Assembly: GCF_017995835.1 (NCBI RefSeq) | Contig: NZ_JAGOID010000022.1 | Location: 1-34,674, forward strand | Direction of reading: 5' to 3' | DNA: 34,674 nt | DNA from: Amaricoccus sp. | GTDB taxonomy: Bacteria; Pseudomonadota; Alphaproteobacteria; Rhodobacterales; Rhodobacteraceae | Shown: piece after piece, positions 23,596 to 33,142 of the stretch | Layout of the letters: the number at the start of each line of letters is the position of its first letter | How positions within the stretch are numbered: the stretch's first letter is position 1 | Program-made: the position numbers and the translations under genes | The notes under the pieces: model-generated | Told to the model about the DNA's origin: nothing | Seen by the model: only the letters and a program-made list of their open reading frames with translations | The model's database searches: none

Positions 23596-23798
23596 GCGGG
23601 CCTCCTCCTGACTGGGATCCGGGCGTAGCGGAATCTGGCGGGGACGCAAGCCCCCGCGCGCAGGCGTCTCGCGGCTGGGAGAATCGCGCGCTTTCGTCTA
23701 TGTTGAGGCGCACTCGATCTGCGCCTTTCTCCTGCTGGCCGCATCCCGAACCTCGCTGAAGTCTTCCCCGGGTTCCGGCGCCTTGTCCTGGAGGTCGC

Positions 23799-24107
23799 AT
23801 GAAGTATGTCCTGACCTGGAGCAAGAAGCGGCACGGCACGACGGCCGAGTACGAGGAGGGCCGGCGCCGCGTGCTGGACCTGATGCGCTCCTGGCGGCGG
23901 CCGGAGGGCGTGCGGATCCACGAGTTCCTCGTTCGCGTGGCCGAGCCGGGCGGCATCATCGTCTTCGAGGCGGACGACCTTGCCGCGGTGCACCGGGAAA
24001 CCGAGGCGTTCTCGTCCATGAACTTCCATATCGACGCCGTGGTCGACGTGGACGAGGCGTTGACCGGGCACGGGATCGCGATCGAATGGCGCGACTCCGT
24101 CGTCTGA
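23799..24107 (+). CDS. DUF3303 domain protein
   Basis: A 102-residue protein matching DUF3303, small ferredoxin-like-fold proteins of unknown function. It opens MKYVLTWSKKRHGTTAEYEE, has a central HEFLVRVAEPGGIIVFEADD in which alternating hydrophobics mark a beta hairpin, then a C-terminal FHIDAVVDVDEAL. TGGAGG precedes ATG 23799 by 4-5 bases. It is divergent from the twin-TM gene (203 bases, no gene seen between) and 123 bases from surE. No membrane segments or cofactor motifs are visible. Confidence 0.8.
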   Translation: MKYVLTWSKKRHGTTAEYEEGRRRVLDLMRSWRRPEGVRIHEFLVRVAEPGGIIVFEADDLAAVHRETEAFSSMNFHIDAVVDVDEALTGHGIAIEWRDSVV

Positions 24108-24230
24108 CGCCTTTGCCCGCTTTGCCCCGGCGGTTCCGTTGACAGCCGCCGGAGCCTCGGTGAAAAGAGAGAGGCCATCGGCCGGGCGTGCGCTCCCTCC
24201 CGGACGGGACGGCGGGACGAGGGCCTCGCG

Positions 24231-25019
24231 ATGCGCATCCTTATCACCAACGACGACGGCATCAGCGCGCCGGGACTTGCCGTAGCCGAAGCGATCGCGG
24301 CCGAGATCGCCGGGTCGGACGCCGATGTCTGGATCGTGGCGCCCGCCTTCGAGCAGTCCGGGGTCGGGCACTGCGTCTCCTACATCCGGCCGATGCGGCT
24401 GGAGCCGCTCGGGCCGCGGCGCTTCGCTGTCGAGGGTTCGCCGGCCGATTGCGTGCTGGCCGCCGTGGGCGAGGTCCTGCGCGACCGCCCGCCCGACCTG
24501 GTGATCTCCGGGGTCAACCGCGGGCACAATCTCGCCGAGGACACGCTCTACTCGGGCACCGTGGGGGGCGCGATGGAGGCGGCGCTGGCCGGCCTGCGCG
24601 CTGTGGCGCTGTCGCAGTATTTCGGACCGCCCGACCGCGAGGCGCGCGACCCCTTCGACGCCGCGCGGGGCTGGGGCGCACGGATCTGCCGGCGGCTGAT
24701 CGAGGCCGCGGCCTGGGCTCCGACGCCCTACGGCGTGTTCTACAACCTCAACTTTCCGGCCCTGCCGGCCGGCGAGGTTCGCGGCGCGCGCGTCACGGTG
24801 CAGGGCCAGCGCCTCGCCCCCACCTTCGGGGTGCAGCCGCATGTCGCGCCGAACGGGCGACAGTATCTGTGGCTCACCCACCGCCACGGCAACGGCGAGA
24901 CGCTGCCCGGCTCGGACTCGCGCGAATGCCATGACGGCTTCGTCACCGTCACGCCGCTGCGCGCCGACCTGACCGCGCACGACCTCGTCGCCCCTCTCGC
25001 CGCCGCGCTGGAGCGGTGA
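24231..25019 (+). CDS. surE: 5'/3'-nucleotidase SurE
   Basis: Metal-dependent nucleoside monophosphatase and polyphosphatase. The 262-residue protein starts [15 protein letters not shown] with the metal-binding Asp8 and Asp9. It continues with [13 protein letters not shown] (metal Ser), [11 protein letters not shown] and [20 protein letters not shown] with the conserved Asn and the active-site loop. Complete, normal length. The stop overlaps the pcm start (GTGA). The order surE-pcm-nlpD is the same as in gammaproteobacteria, where rpoS follows; here dprA is next, on the other strand. Confidence 0.96.
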   Translation: MRILITNDDGISAPGLAVAEAIAAEIAGSDADVWIVAPAFEQSGVGHCVSYIRPMRLEPLGPRRFAVEGSPADCVLAAVGEVLRDRPPDLVISGVNRGHNLAEDTLYSGTVGGAMEAALAGLRAVALSQYFGPPDREARDPFDAARGWGARICRRLIEAAAWAPTPYGVFYNLNFPALPAGEVRGARVTVQGQRLAPTFGVQPHVAPNGRQYLWLTHRHGNGETLPGSDSRECHDGFVTVTPLRADLTAHDLVAPLAAALER

Positions 25020-25669
25020 CAGTGGACCGGGCCGAGCTTCAGATGCAGTTCGTCTACGCGCTGCGCTCGCACGGGGTGACGAACGCGGACGTGCTCCGGG
25101 CGATGGAGGCGACGCCGCGCGCCGAGTTCATCGAGGGCGTGTTCCGCGAGCGCGCCTACGAGGACACGCCCCTGCCGATCGCCTGCGGGCAGACCATCAG
25201 CCAGCCCTCGGTCGTCGGCCTGATGACCCAGGCGCTGGAGGTCACCCGGCGCTGCAAGGTGCTCGAGATCGGCGCGGGATCGGGCTACCAGGCCGCGATC
25301 CTGGCGCGGCTGGCGCGCCGCGTCTACACGATCGAGCGCCACCGGCCGCTGGCGCGGGCCGCGCGGATGCTGTTCTCCCGGCTCAACGTGCACAACATCA
25401 CGGTGGTGATCGGCGACGGCTCGCTCGGCCTGCCGGAGCAGGCCCCGTTCGATCGCATCATCCTGACCGCCGCCGCCGAGGATCCGCCGAAGCTCCTCCT
25501 CGAGCAGTTGCGCGTCGGCGGGATCATGGTCCTGCCCGTCGGCCAAAGCCACGCGGTGCAGACGCTCCTGCGCATCGTCAAGACCGAGAGCGGGCTCGAC
25601 TACACCGATCTCGGCGCCGTGCGCTTCGTGCCTCTCGTCGAGGGAGTCGCACAGGATGTGTTGGACTGA
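25016..25669 (+). CDS. pcm: Protein-L-isoaspartate O-methyltransferase
   Basis: SAM-dependent repair enzyme for isoaspartyl residues in aged proteins. The 217-residue product has [20 protein letters not shown], then [20 protein letters not shown] (active-site loop), the SAM motif [16 protein letters not shown] at about 82-96 and motif [13 protein letters not shown] later [11 protein letters not shown] follows. Start: GTG 25016 overlaps the surE stop by 4 bases; GTG 25022 is an in-frame alternative, giving two residues fewer. Complete. Confidence 0.95.
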   Translation: MTVDRAELQMQFVYALRSHGVTNADVLRAMEATPRAEFIEGVFRERAYEDTPLPIACGQTISQPSVVGLMTQALEVTRRCKVLEIGAGSGYQAAILARLARRVYTIERHRPLARAARMLFSRLNVHNITVVIGDGSLGLPEQAPFDRIILTAAAEDPPKLLLEQLRVGGIMVLPVGQSHAVQTLLRIVKTESGLDYTDLGAVRFVPLVEGVAQDVLD

Positions 25670-25697
25670 CGTGCCCGCTCAAGATATGGTCCATTTC

Positions 25698-26804
25698 ATG
25701 CAAAAGCGCGCCCCCTCCCGCCGCCGCCTCGCGCTCGCCTCGGCGCTCTGCCTCGGTCTCGCCGCCTGCGCCGGGGGCAGCGTCAGCCCGTCGCCGAGCG
25801 CCGTCGCCAACGCCTCGCCGGACGCGCGCGGCGTCATCACCTATGCGAGCTACCAGGTCGCGGTCGCGCGCGAGGGCGACACCGTCGCGACGCTCGCGGC
25901 CCGCGTCGGCGGCTCCGCCGACGAGATCTCGCGCCTGAACGGCCTTCCGCCCGACTACCGCATGCGGGCGGGCGAGGTTCTGGTCCTCCCCGACAGCGTG
26001 CCGCGTTCCGGCGTCGGCGCCTCCCCCACCGGCTGGACCCCGGAAGGCGCCGCGGCGGCGATCGACGCGGCCCCGGCAGGCGCTTCCGGAACCGCGCAGC
26101 AGCCGAACCCGTTCAACCGCGGCCAGACCGAGCCGCTGATCGACCCGGTCCGTCACCGCGTCGAGGCGGGCGAGACCGCCTACTCGATCGCGCGGCTCTA
26201 CGGCGTCTCCGTCACCTCGCTGGCCTCCTGGAACGGCCTCGGGCCGGACTTCGCCATCCGCGTCGGCCAGGAACTGCTGATCCCGGTCACCGGGTCCGCC
26301 AACCGGATCTCGTCGACGTTCGACAGCAGTCCGGGGACGGGAACGGCGGTGCCGCCGCCGCCGATCGGCGCGACGCCGCTTCCCGAGAACGTGGCGCCCG
26401 GGGAGAACCCGGCGAGCCCCGATCTCGGCCAGTTCCGGACTCCGGCGGGCGGAAGGTTGCAGGCGCCGGTCAGCGGCCCGATCAAGCGCAGCTACAACGC
26501 CGCGAACCCGAGCGGCGTCGGCTACGACGTGCCCGTCGGCACGCCGGTCCGCGCCGCGTCGTCGGGCGCCGTCGCGCTGATCTCCGAGGAGATCGGCGGC
26601 GGCGGCGCCATCGTGCTGCTCAGCCACAGCGACGACGTGCTCACGACCTATTCGGTGCTCGACAACGTGACCCTCGAGAAGGGCCAGCGCGTCGAGGCCG
26701 GACAGGTGATCGGGACGGTCGCGGCCCGACAGCCGCAGGAGATGCAGTTCGACGTCTTCCGTGGCACCGAGCCGCTCGACCCGACGATCTACCTCGGCGG
26801 CTGA
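25698..26804 (+). CDS. nlpD: NlpD-like LysM / degenerate LytM (M23) lipoprotein
   Basis: Envelope lipoprotein that binds peptidoglycan and probably activates a cell-wall amidase. The 368-residue product has a lipobox LAAC (Cys24) after a basic N-terminus, LysM 1 (about 52-98) and LysM 2 (about 152-198, HRVEAGETAYSIARLYGVS). A Gly/Pro-rich linker and a C-terminal M23 fold (about 254-366) follow. The catalytic residues are gone: the usual H-x-G-x-D reads GVGYDV, the Y-A-H-L position reads YSVLD, and the H-x-H-F-E strand reads EMQFDV. This matches non-enzymatic NlpD/EnvC activators. ATG 25698 is preferred for the signal peptide; 25686 is in frame. The context surE-pcm supports orthology. Confidence 0.9.
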   Translation: MQKRAPSRRRLALASALCLGLAACAGGSVSPSPSAVANASPDARGVITYASYQVAVAREGDTVATLAARVGGSADEISRLNGLPPDYRMRAGEVLVLPDSVPRSGVGASPTGWTPEGAAAAIDAAPAGASGTAQQPNPFNRGQTEPLIDPVRHRVEAGETAYSIARLYGVSVTSLASWNGLGPDFAIRVGQELLIPVTGSANRISSTFDSSPGTGTAVPPPPIGATPLPENVAPGENPASPDLGQFRTPAGGRLQAPVSGPIKRSYNAANPSGVGYDVPVGTPVRAASSGAVALISEEIGGGGAIVLLSHSDDVLTTYSVLDNVTLEKGQRVEAGQVIGTVAARQPQEMQFDVFRGTEPLDPTIYLGG

Positions 26805-26936
26805 AGCCCCTCCATCCGGTCGCCGGCCGGAACCCCGACCCGAAGCGGGCCCGGGCGTGGTTCGGGATCCCAACCGGAAGCCTTCCATGCCGCCAGCGGA
26901 ACCTCGATCCGGACTTGTTCGGCAGCGCGCGGGGGA

Positions 26937-28070
26937 TCAGGCCGGAGGGCGGCTGACCAGCCCGCCGGGGTGGCGCAGCACGGCGCCGTCGAGTTCGAGT
27001 TCGAGCAGGGCGGAGGCCACTTCGGCCGCCGCGGCGCCAGTCTCGCGGATCAGCAGGTCCTCAGGCGTCGGGCTGGGACCGAGCAGCGCGAGGAGCCGCC
27101 CGCCGAGCCCGGGCGCCGCAGGGCCCGGGTCCGGCGGCGCGGGCGGGGCCGGGCGGCGCGGCGGCGCGGCGGCGAGGCTGGCGGCCAGCGCCTCGAGCAC
27201 ATCCGCGGCGGAGCGGATCAGGGTCGCGCCGTCACGGATCAGGGCGTTGCATCCGGCGGCGCGCGGATCGAGCGGACTGCCGGGCGCCGCCATGACCTCG
27301 CGCCCCTGGTCGAGCGCGTCGCGCGCGGTGATCAGGCTGCCCGAGCGCTCCGCGCCCTCGATGACGACGACCCCCAGGGCGAGGCCGGAGATGATCCGGT
27401 TGCGGCGGGGGAAGTCCTGCGGGCGCGGCTGGTGGCCCGGCGGCATCTCGGAGACGACGAGCCCCTCCGCAGCGATCCGTGCGGCGAGGCTTGCGTTCTC
27501 GGGAGGGTAGACGACGTCGACGCCGCCGGCGACCGCGGCGATGGTTCCGGTCTCCAGCGCCGCCTCGTGGGCGCTGGCGTCGATCCCCCGCGCGAGGCCC
27601 GAGACGACCACGAGCCCGGCCGCGCTCAGATCGCGCGCGAGCCGCGCCGCCATGCGGCAGCCGAGCGCCGAGGCGTTGCGCGCGCCGACCAGCGCCGCCC
27701 CAGGCCGGAGCGCAAGCGCGGCATCGCCCCGCGCCCAGAGCGCGGGCGGCGGATCGCCGATGGTCGCGAGCGCGGCCGGATAGTCCGGCGCGCCGAGGAA
27801 CAGCAGGCGCGCCTCTGCCCGCGCCCCCGCCTCCATCTCCGCCTGGGCCGCGTCCCGCCCGACCGGGGCATAGTCGCGCACCCCGGCCGCCGAGGCCATG
27901 GCGGGCAAGGCGTCGAGCGCCGCTCCGGCCGAGCCGTGCTCGCGGACGAGCCGGATGAAGGTGGCGGGACCCACACGCCGCGACCGCGCCAGCCGCAGCC
28001 AGTCGAGCCGCTCGGTCTCCGAGCGGGGCACGGCCTCGGGCGGGATCTTGACGGAGCGGGGAGCTTCCAT
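26937..28070 (-). CDS. dprA: DNA processing protein DprA
   Basis: Single-strand DNA-binding protein that loads RecA on incoming DNA during transformation. The 377-residue product has an N-terminal SAM/HhH-like part (LRLARSRRVGPATFIRLV), the Rossmann-like core with ALVGARNASALGCRMAARL, VVSGLARGIDASAHEAAL, AGGVDVVYPPEN and FPRRNRIISGLALGVVVIEG, then SGSLITA. A Pro/Ala-rich linker precedes a C-terminal winged-helix domain. The full competence machinery is not in the window; dprA is conserved in many non-competent bacteria. It lies 42 bases after the DMT gene on the same strand. ATG 28070 begins MEAPRSVKIPP; the ribosome binding site is weak. Confidence 0.95.
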   Translation of the reverse strand: MEAPRSVKIPPEAVPRSETERLDWLRLARSRRVGPATFIRLVREHGSAGAALDALPAMASAAGVRDYAPVGRDAAQAEMEAGARAEARLLFLGAPDYPAALATIGDPPPALWARGDAALALRPGAALVGARNASALGCRMAARLARDLSAAGLVVVSGLARGIDASAHEAALETGTIAAVAGGVDVVYPPENASLAARIAAEGLVVSEMPPGHQPRPQDFPRRNRIISGLALGVVVIEGAERSGSLITARDALDQGREVMAAPGSPLDPRAAGCNALIRDGATLIRSAADVLEALAASLAAAPPRRPAPPAPPDPGPAAPGLGGRLLALLGPSPTPEDLLIRETGAAAAEVASALLELELDGAVLRHPGGLVSRPPA

Positions 28071-28112
28071 GGCGGCGAGCCTCGCGTCGGTCGGTTAAGC
28101 GGACATGAACGC

Positions 28113-28559
28113 CTAGCGCCGGACGAGGACCACGCCGGCAACGAGAAGCACGACCCCGAGCAGCCGCGTCGCATCGACCGGTCGCACCGGGATCCCGAGC
28201 CACCCGAACTGGTCGAAGGCAAGCGAACCCGCCATCTGACCGGCGATCAGGAAGGCGAAGAACGTCGCCGCGCCGATCACCGGCACGAGGAAGAGCCCGA
28301 GCGCGACGAAGACCGCCCCGAAGAAGCCGCCGCACCAGACCCACCACGGCAACCGGTCGGCGGCCGCGGCGAGCGAAAAAGGTTCGCGGGTGGCGAGGGC
28401 GAAGACCCCCATGCAGACCACGCCGACGAAGAAACTGACGAAGCCCGACCAGGCGCCCGAGCCGAGCGCTACGCGCAGGTTGGCGTTCAGCGCCTGCTGC
28501 AGGACGATGCCCACGCCGGCGAGCGCGGCGAGGGCCGGCAGAACCATGGTTCGCAGCAT
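28113..28559 (-). CDS. DMT-superfamily membrane protein (DUF606/YdcZ type)
   Basis: A 148-residue protein with five hydrophobic helices, matching the single-domain DUF606 branch of the drug/metabolite transporter superfamily. Signatures are GVGIVLQQALNANLRVALGS near the N-terminus, WWVWCGGFFGAVFVALGLFL, and GQMAGSLAFDQFGWLGIPVR, followed by LLGVVLLVAGVVLVRR. Short members such as this act as dimers or fused pairs in related families. The substrate is unknown. ATG 28559 follows AAGGAG; the frame is open upstream but lacks a site. The gap of about 197 bases up to tldD contains no gene. Confidence 0.88.
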   Translation of the reverse strand: MLRTMVLPALAALAGVGIVLQQALNANLRVALGSGAWSGFVSFFVGVVCMGVFALATREPFSLAAAADRLPWWVWCGGFFGAVFVALGLFLVPVIGAATFFAFLIAGQMAGSLAFDQFGWLGIPVRPVDATRLLGVVLLVAGVVLVRR

Positions 28560-28756
28560 CGAGAGGCTCCTTCGCGCCTGGAGGCCGTCGTTGTCGCGCA
28601 CCGGGGCGACGACGTCGAGCGCCTCTCGGCAGACAGCCTTTCACAGGGACGGATCGGCCGCGAGACCCCGGCGCGATCCCTTGGCTATGGGCCCTCCTGC
28701 CGGCGACGGCGCCTCCGCCCCCGGGGCGCACGTCGGCCCGGATGCAGCGCCTCGCG

Positions 28757-30181
28757 TCAGGTCGCGCTGCCGCCCACGGTGAGGCCGCCGATCAGCAGCG
28801 TCGGCTGGCCGACGCCGACCGGGACCCACTGGCCGTTCTTGCCGCAATTGCCGATGCCGGGGTCGAGCGCCATGTCGTCGCCGATGGCGCGGACATGCTT
28901 CAGCGCCGTCGCGCCGTCGCCGATCAGGGTCGCGCCCTTGACCGGGGCGCCGACACGACCGTCCTTCACCCGGTAGGCCTCGGTGCAGGAGAACACGAAC
29001 TTGCCGTTGGTGATGTCGACCTGCCCGCCGCCGAAGCCGACGGCGTAGATGCCGTCCTTCAGGCTTGCGAGGATGTCCGCCGGGTCGTCCCTGCCGCCGA
29101 GCATGATCGTGTTGGTCATGCGCGGCATCGGGATATGCGCGAAGCTCTGGCGGCGGCCGTTGCCGGTCGGCGCCACGCCCATGAGCCGGGCGTTCTGGCG
29201 GTCCTGCATGAAGCCGACGAGGATGCCGTCCTCGATCAGCACGTTGCGCCGGGAGGGCGTGCCCTCGTCGTCGAAGGAGATCGAGCCGCGCCGGTCGGGG
29301 ATCGTGCCGTCGTCGACCACCGTCACCCCGGGCGCCGCCACGCGGGTTCCCATCAGGCCGGCGAAGGCGGAGGTCTCCTTGCGATTGAAGTCCCCCTCGA
29401 GGCCGTGCCCCACCGCCTCGTGGAGCAGGATTCCGGGCCAGCCGGGGCCCAGAACGACGTCCATCACGCCCGCGGGCGCGGGCTCGGCGCGCAGGTTCAC
29501 CGTCGCGATCCTGAGCGCCTCGTCGGCCACCGCCTTCCAGTGGCCCGCCTCCATCAGCGCAGCGAGCCCGTGGCGGCCGCCGCCGCCGTAGCCGCCCGAT
29601 TCGCGCCGGCCGTTCTCCTCGACGATCACCGAGACGCCGAGGCGCACCATCGGCCGCGCCTCCGCGACCCGGCCGCCCTCGGGCCGCAGGATCTCGATCT
29701 CGTGCATCGAGGCGGCGAGGGTCGCCGAGACCTGCACCACCCGCGCATCCTTGCCGCGAAGATAGGCGTCGATCTCGCGCAGGGTCTCGACCTTGACCGG
29801 GAAGGCGGCGTCGTCGAACGGATCGTGATCGGTGTAGAGCCGCTGGTTCGTCGCCTGCGGCGGCGGCGCCATGACCCCGCCTCCGGCCCCGACGGCCAGC
29901 CGGGCCGTCTCGGCGGCGCGCTTCAGCGCGGCCTCGGAAATCTCGGTGGAGTGCGCATAGCCTGCGGTTTCGCCGCGGACGGCGCGCAAACCGAACCCCT
30001 CGGCCGCATCGTAGCTCGCGCTCTTCAGCCGGCCGTCGTCGAAAACCAGTCCCTCCGAGCGGCGGCGTTCGAGGTAGAGTTCGCCGTCGTCCGCCCCGGC
30101 CGTCGCCTCGCGCAGCGTGTCGAGGGTGCGCTCGGGGTCGATGTCGGTCTCGAAGGGACGGAAACGCGGTGTCTGCGACAT
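28757..30181 (-). CDS. tldD: Metalloprotease TldD
   Basis: Zn protease subunit acting with TldE (PmbA), known to process antitoxin CcdA and microcin precursors. The 474-residue product has the extended zinc motif HEAVGHGLEGDFNRK at about 257-271. It also has LVLGPGWPGILL-like strands just before (VVLGPGWPGILL), the GLRAVRGETAGYAHSTEI segment near the N-terminus and a C-terminal half with GTPSRRNVLIEDGILVGFMQ. Complete, normal length. ATG 30181 is chosen for family match; upstream frame lacks a site. No tldE here. It is divergent from ctaC, the usual Rhodobacterales arrangement. Confidence 0.96.
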   Translation of the reverse strand: MSQTPRFRPFETDIDPERTLDTLREATAGADDGELYLERRRSEGLVFDDGRLKSASYDAAEGFGLRAVRGETAGYAHSTEISEAALKRAAETARLAVGAGGGVMAPPPQATNQRLYTDHDPFDDAAFPVKVETLREIDAYLRGKDARVVQVSATLAASMHEIEILRPEGGRVAEARPMVRLGVSVIVEENGRRESGGYGGGGRHGLAALMEAGHWKAVADEALRIATVNLRAEPAPAGVMDVVLGPGWPGILLHEAVGHGLEGDFNRKETSAFAGLMGTRVAAPGVTVVDDGTIPDRRGSISFDDEGTPSRRNVLIEDGILVGFMQDRQNARLMGVAPTGNGRRQSFAHIPMPRMTNTIMLGGRDDPADILASLKDGIYAVGFGGGQVDITNGKFVFSCTEAYRVKDGRVGAPVKGATLIGDGATALKHVRAIGDDMALDPGIGNCGKNGQWVPVGVGQPTLLIGGLTVGGSAT

Positions 30182-30319
30182 GGCGGAGATCCCCGGGGGT
30201 TTGGTTTTCGACGCCGGGGGATGGATCCCGCGTCTTGTCCTTCGCGCCTCAATATGGTTCACCGGCAGCGAGATGCAACTCGGGCGCGCAGGCGTCCGGC
30301 GGGACGGTGAGATAACGGC

Positions 30320-31324
30320 ATGAAGACGCTAAGCCTCGCGACGGCGCTCCACCTGGCCCTGACGGTCGCCTTCGCGCCGGCGGCGCTCGCCCAGGACACC
30401 CTGGCGCCTGCGGCGGAGGCTCCCGCGGCGGAGGCCCCGCAGGCTCCCGGGGCCGAGGCGCAACCGCCGGCGGCGGAGGCCGCCCCGGCCGAGACGCCGC
30501 CCGAGGCCGATGCGCCCGCGGCCGTCTTCACCATGCCCGACCTCCCGGTGATCGGCGTGCCCGTTCCTGGCGGCGTCGGCTACCAGCCGGCGGTGACCGA
30601 GGTCGCCCACGACATGCATTGGCTGTCGCACATGGTCCACACGATCATGGTGGTGATCGTCGTCCTGGTGATGGCTCTCCTCGCCATCGTGATCCTGCGC
30701 TTCAACAAGCGCACGAACCCCGAGCCGGGCCGGTTCACCCACAACACCCGGCTCGAGATCGCCTGGACGCTCGTGCCGGTCCTGATCCTGATCGTGATCG
30801 GCTCGTTCTCGCTGCCCATCCTGTTCAAGCAGCTGGAGATCCCGGCCCCGGAGTTGACCGTGAAGGCGACGGGCAACCAGTGGTACTGGAACTACGAGTA
30901 CCCGGACAACGAGTTTTCCTACGACAGCCTGCTGCTGCCGCGCGAGGATCTCGAGGCGGCCGGCTATTCGCAGGATCTCTACCTGCTCGCCGCCGACACG
31001 GCGCTCGTGATCCCGGTCGGCGCGGTGGTGAAGCTCCAGACCACCGGCGCGGACGTGATCCATTCCTTTGCGATGCCCGCCTTCGGCGTGAAGATCGATG
31101 CTGTCCCGGGCCGGCTCAACGAGACCTGGTTCCGGGTCGAGGAGCCGGGCGTCTACTTCGGCCAGTGCTCCGAGCTCTGCGGCAAGGACCACGCCTACAT
31201 GCCGATCGTGGTGAAGGCGCTCGAGGCCGAGGACTACGCCGCCTGGCTCGACTGGGCGATCGACGAATATGGCGGCACCCGCGGCGAGGCGAGCGTGGCG
31301 GAAGCGACGGCTCCGGCGCACTGA
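30320..31324 (+). CDS. ctaC: Cytochrome c oxidase subunit II
   Basis: CuA-bearing subunit of aa3-type oxidase, accepting electrons from cytochrome c. The 334-residue precursor has a signal peptide (cleavage after APAALA, about residue 24), an unusual Ala/Pro/Glu-rich linker (about 25-69), and then the mature domain beginning near [10 protein letters not shown]. Two membrane helices follow (about 108-127 and 147-168). The CuA site is intact: [20 protein letters not shown] supplies His, and [19 protein letters not shown] supplies two Cys, Glu, His and Met. ATG 30320 is preceded by GGTGAG. First gene of ctaC-ctaB-coxF-ctaG-ctaE. Subunit I is not in the window, as is common in this order. Confidence 0.97.
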   Translation: MKTLSLATALHLALTVAFAPAALAQDTLAPAAEAPAAEAPQAPGAEAQPPAAEAAPAETPPEADAPAAVFTMPDLPVIGVPVPGGVGYQPAVTEVAHDMHWLSHMVHTIMVVIVVLVMALLAIVILRFNKRTNPEPGRFTHNTRLEIAWTLVPVLILIVIGSFSLPILFKQLEIPAPELTVKATGNQWYWNYEYPDNEFSYDSLLLPREDLEAAGYSQDLYLLAADTALVIPVGAVVKLQTTGADVIHSFAMPAFGVKIDAVPGRLNETWFRVEEPGVYFGQCSELCGKDHAYMPIVVKALEAEDYAAWLDWAIDEYGGTRGEASVAEATAPAH

Positions 31325-31358
31325 GCCGCCGCAAGCCAGCCCGAGGGCGGAGCGAGCG

Positions 31359-32315
31359 ATGACCGAGGTCGTCTGGACCGACAAGACCGGCGCTCCCGAG
31401 GCGCAGTTCGGCGACTTCGTCGATCTGCTGAAGCCGCGGGTGATGCGGCTCGTGCTGTTCACCGCGCTGGTCGGCCTCGTCTGCGCCCCGGTCCCGGTCC
31501 ACCCGGTGATCGCCTTCGCCGCGCTCGTCTGCATCGGCGTCGGCGCAGGCGCGGCCGGCGCGCTCAACATGTGGTGGGACCGCGACATCGACGCGGTGAT
31601 GGCGCGCACCAAGGGCCGCCCGATCCCCTCGGGCCGGGTCGAGCACGACGCGGCGCTGGCGCTCGGGGTGACGCTGTCGGGCTTCTCGGTGGTGATGCTC
31701 GGCCTCGTCGCCAACGTCTTCGCGGCGGCGTTCCTCGCCTTCACCATCTTCTTCTACGTCGTGATCTACTCGATGTGGCTCAAGCGGGCGACGCCGCAGA
31801 ACATCGTCATCGGCGGCGCGGCGGGCGCCTTTCCCCCGATGGTGGGCTGGGCCGTCGCGACCGGCGGGATCGCGCCGGCCAGCGTGCTGATGTTCCTGCT
31901 GATCTTCCTGTGGACCCCGCCGCATTTCTGGGCGCTCGCGCTCTTCCGCAACGACGACTACACCCGCGCCGGCGTGCCGATGCTTCCTGTGGCCGCCGGC
32001 GAGCGGTCGACCCGCAACCACATCCTCGCCTATGCGCTGATCCTTGCCCCCGCGGCGATCGCGCCCGCCTTTTCCTCCGTCGGCGGACCGGTCTACCTCG
32101 CCGGCGCCTTCGTCCTCAACGCGCTCTTCATCCGCGGCGCCTGGGCGATCTGGCGGCGCGACGAGGCGACTGCCGCGGCCGACCGCTGCCGGGTGGAGAA
32201 GCGGTTCTTCGGCTTCTCGATCGTCTACCTGTTCCTGCATTTCAGCCTCCTGCTCGTCGAGGCGGGCCTGCGCGCCGCCGGCCTCGCCGCGGCGGGCTGG
32301 CCTGTCCTGTTCTGA
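31359..32315 (+). CDS. ctaB: Protoheme IX farnesyltransferase
   Basis: Makes heme O from heme B and farnesyl diphosphate, en route to heme A. The 318-residue UbiA-family membrane protein has [20 protein letters not shown] at the N-terminus and the first Asp-rich motif [20 protein letters not shown] (about 69-88). [20 protein letters not shown], the second motif region [19 protein letters not shown] and about eight to nine hydrophobic segments complete it. ATG 31359 lies 8 bases after AGGGCGGAG. It is 34 bases after ctaC. Substrate farnesyl diphosphate would come from IspA, encoded at 5497-6387. Confidence 0.96.
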   Translation: MTEVVWTDKTGAPEAQFGDFVDLLKPRVMRLVLFTALVGLVCAPVPVHPVIAFAALVCIGVGAGAAGALNMWWDRDIDAVMARTKGRPIPSGRVEHDAALALGVTLSGFSVVMLGLVANVFAAAFLAFTIFFYVVIYSMWLKRATPQNIVIGGAAGAFPPMVGWAVATGGIAPASVLMFLLIFLWTPPHFWALALFRNDDYTRAGVPMLPVAAGERSTRNHILAYALILAPAAIAPAFSSVGGPVYLAGAFVLNALFIRGAWAIWRRDEATAAADRCRVEKRFFGFSIVYLFLHFSLLLVEAGLRAAGLAAAGWPVLF

Positions 32316-32327
32316 AGGAGGGACGCG

Positions 32328-32519
32328 ATGCGCCCTGACAGCCACGAGATCTACGGCCGGCGGCGGAGCCGCAACGTCGGGCTCGGGATCGTCCTCGGCG
32401 CGCTGGTCCTGCTGATCTTCGCCGTGACTATCGTCAAGCTGTCGCAGGGGCAGAGCATGGAGGGGTTCGACCACCAGATCCGGCCCACGCTCCTGCCTGC
32501 GACGGAGCCCGCCGAATGA
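32328..32519 (+). CDS. CoxF-like small membrane protein
   Basis: A 63-residue protein with one predicted membrane helix (about 18-39, GLGIVLGALVLLIFAVTIVK), a basic N-terminal RRRSRN stop-transfer on the cytoplasmic side, and a short tail. Such tiny proteins sit between ctaB and ctaG in many alphaproteobacteria and are labelled CoxF or 'cytochrome oxidase assembly'. The function is unproven. A GAAGGAGGGAC site lies 5-6 bases before the ATG. It overlaps ctaG by ATGA. Confidence 0.82.
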   Translation: MRPDSHEIYGRRRSRNVGLGIVLGALVLLIFAVTIVKLSQGQSMEGFDHQIRPTLLPATEPAE

Positions 32520-33130
32520 CCGCCAACCCCAACAGGCGGATCGCCCGACGGCTGGCCGTCGTCGCCGGGATCATGCTCGCGGGCAGCTTCGCCGCGGTGC
32601 CCTTCTACGACCTCTTCTGCAGGGTGACCGGCTACAACGGCACCCCTGGCGTCGCCGAGGCGCCCGCCGGCCCGGCGCGGCCCGAGGTGATCACCGTCCG
32701 CTTCGACGCCAACACCGCGCCCGGCCTGCCGGCCGAGTTCCGGCCGGTGGCGCGCAAGATGGAAGTGCGCCTCGACGAGTCGGGCCTCGCCTTCTACGAA
32801 TTCGCCAACCTCTCCGATCGCCCGATCACGGGCACGGCGAGCTTCAACGTCACGCCCTATGCGGCGGGCGCGTACTTCTCCAAGATCGCCTGCTTCTGCT
32901 TCGAGGAGCAGACGCTCGCGCCGGGCGAGCGCATCGAGATGCCGGTCAGCTTCTTCGTCGACCCGGCGATCCTCGACGACCCCGAGGCAAAGGGGGTCCG
33001 CGAGATCACGCTGTCCTATACCATGCACCCGAGCGATCCGCCGGCCGCCGCCGACGCGGCCGCGACGCCCGGGTCGACGCGGCTCGCCGAGGCGGCCGGT
33101 CAAGTCGAGCCTGCGGCGATCGAGAACTAG
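32516..33130 (+). CDS. ctaG: Cytochrome c oxidase assembly protein CtaG (Cox11 type)
   Basis: Copper chaperone delivering Cu to the CuB site of subunit I. The 204-residue product is membrane anchored: a short basic N-terminus, one helix (about 10-30), then VPFYDLFCRVTGYNGTP, the Cox11 signature. The periplasmic domain has VRFDANTAPGLPAEFRP and the copper-binding pair in YFSKIACFCFEEQTLAPGE (Cys-Phe-Cys). MPVSFFVDPAI follows and an ITLSYTMH strand closes the domain. An Ala/Pro-rich tail follows (about 180-204). It overlaps the CoxF-like gene by 4 bases. Confidence 0.96.
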   Translation: MTANPNRRIARRLAVVAGIMLAGSFAAVPFYDLFCRVTGYNGTPGVAEAPAGPARPEVITVRFDANTAPGLPAEFRPVARKMEVRLDESGLAFYEFANLSDRPITGTASFNVTPYAAGAYFSKIACFCFEEQTLAPGERIEMPVSFFVDPAILDDPEAKGVREITLSYTMHPSDPPAAADAAATPGSTRLAEAAGQVEPAAIEN

Positions 33131-33142
33131 AGGGACCAGGGA

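Noticed and set aside
20126-24262. A 1378-residue minus-strand frame spanning etfA to beyond DUF3303
   Set aside because: Only its last 309 codons are etfA; the rest crosses etfB, hemolysin-III, adenosyltransferase and other genes in wrong frames.
26805-26936. Possible terminator between convergent nlpD and dprA
   Set aside because: Only short imperfect GC pairings and no T-tract on either strand.
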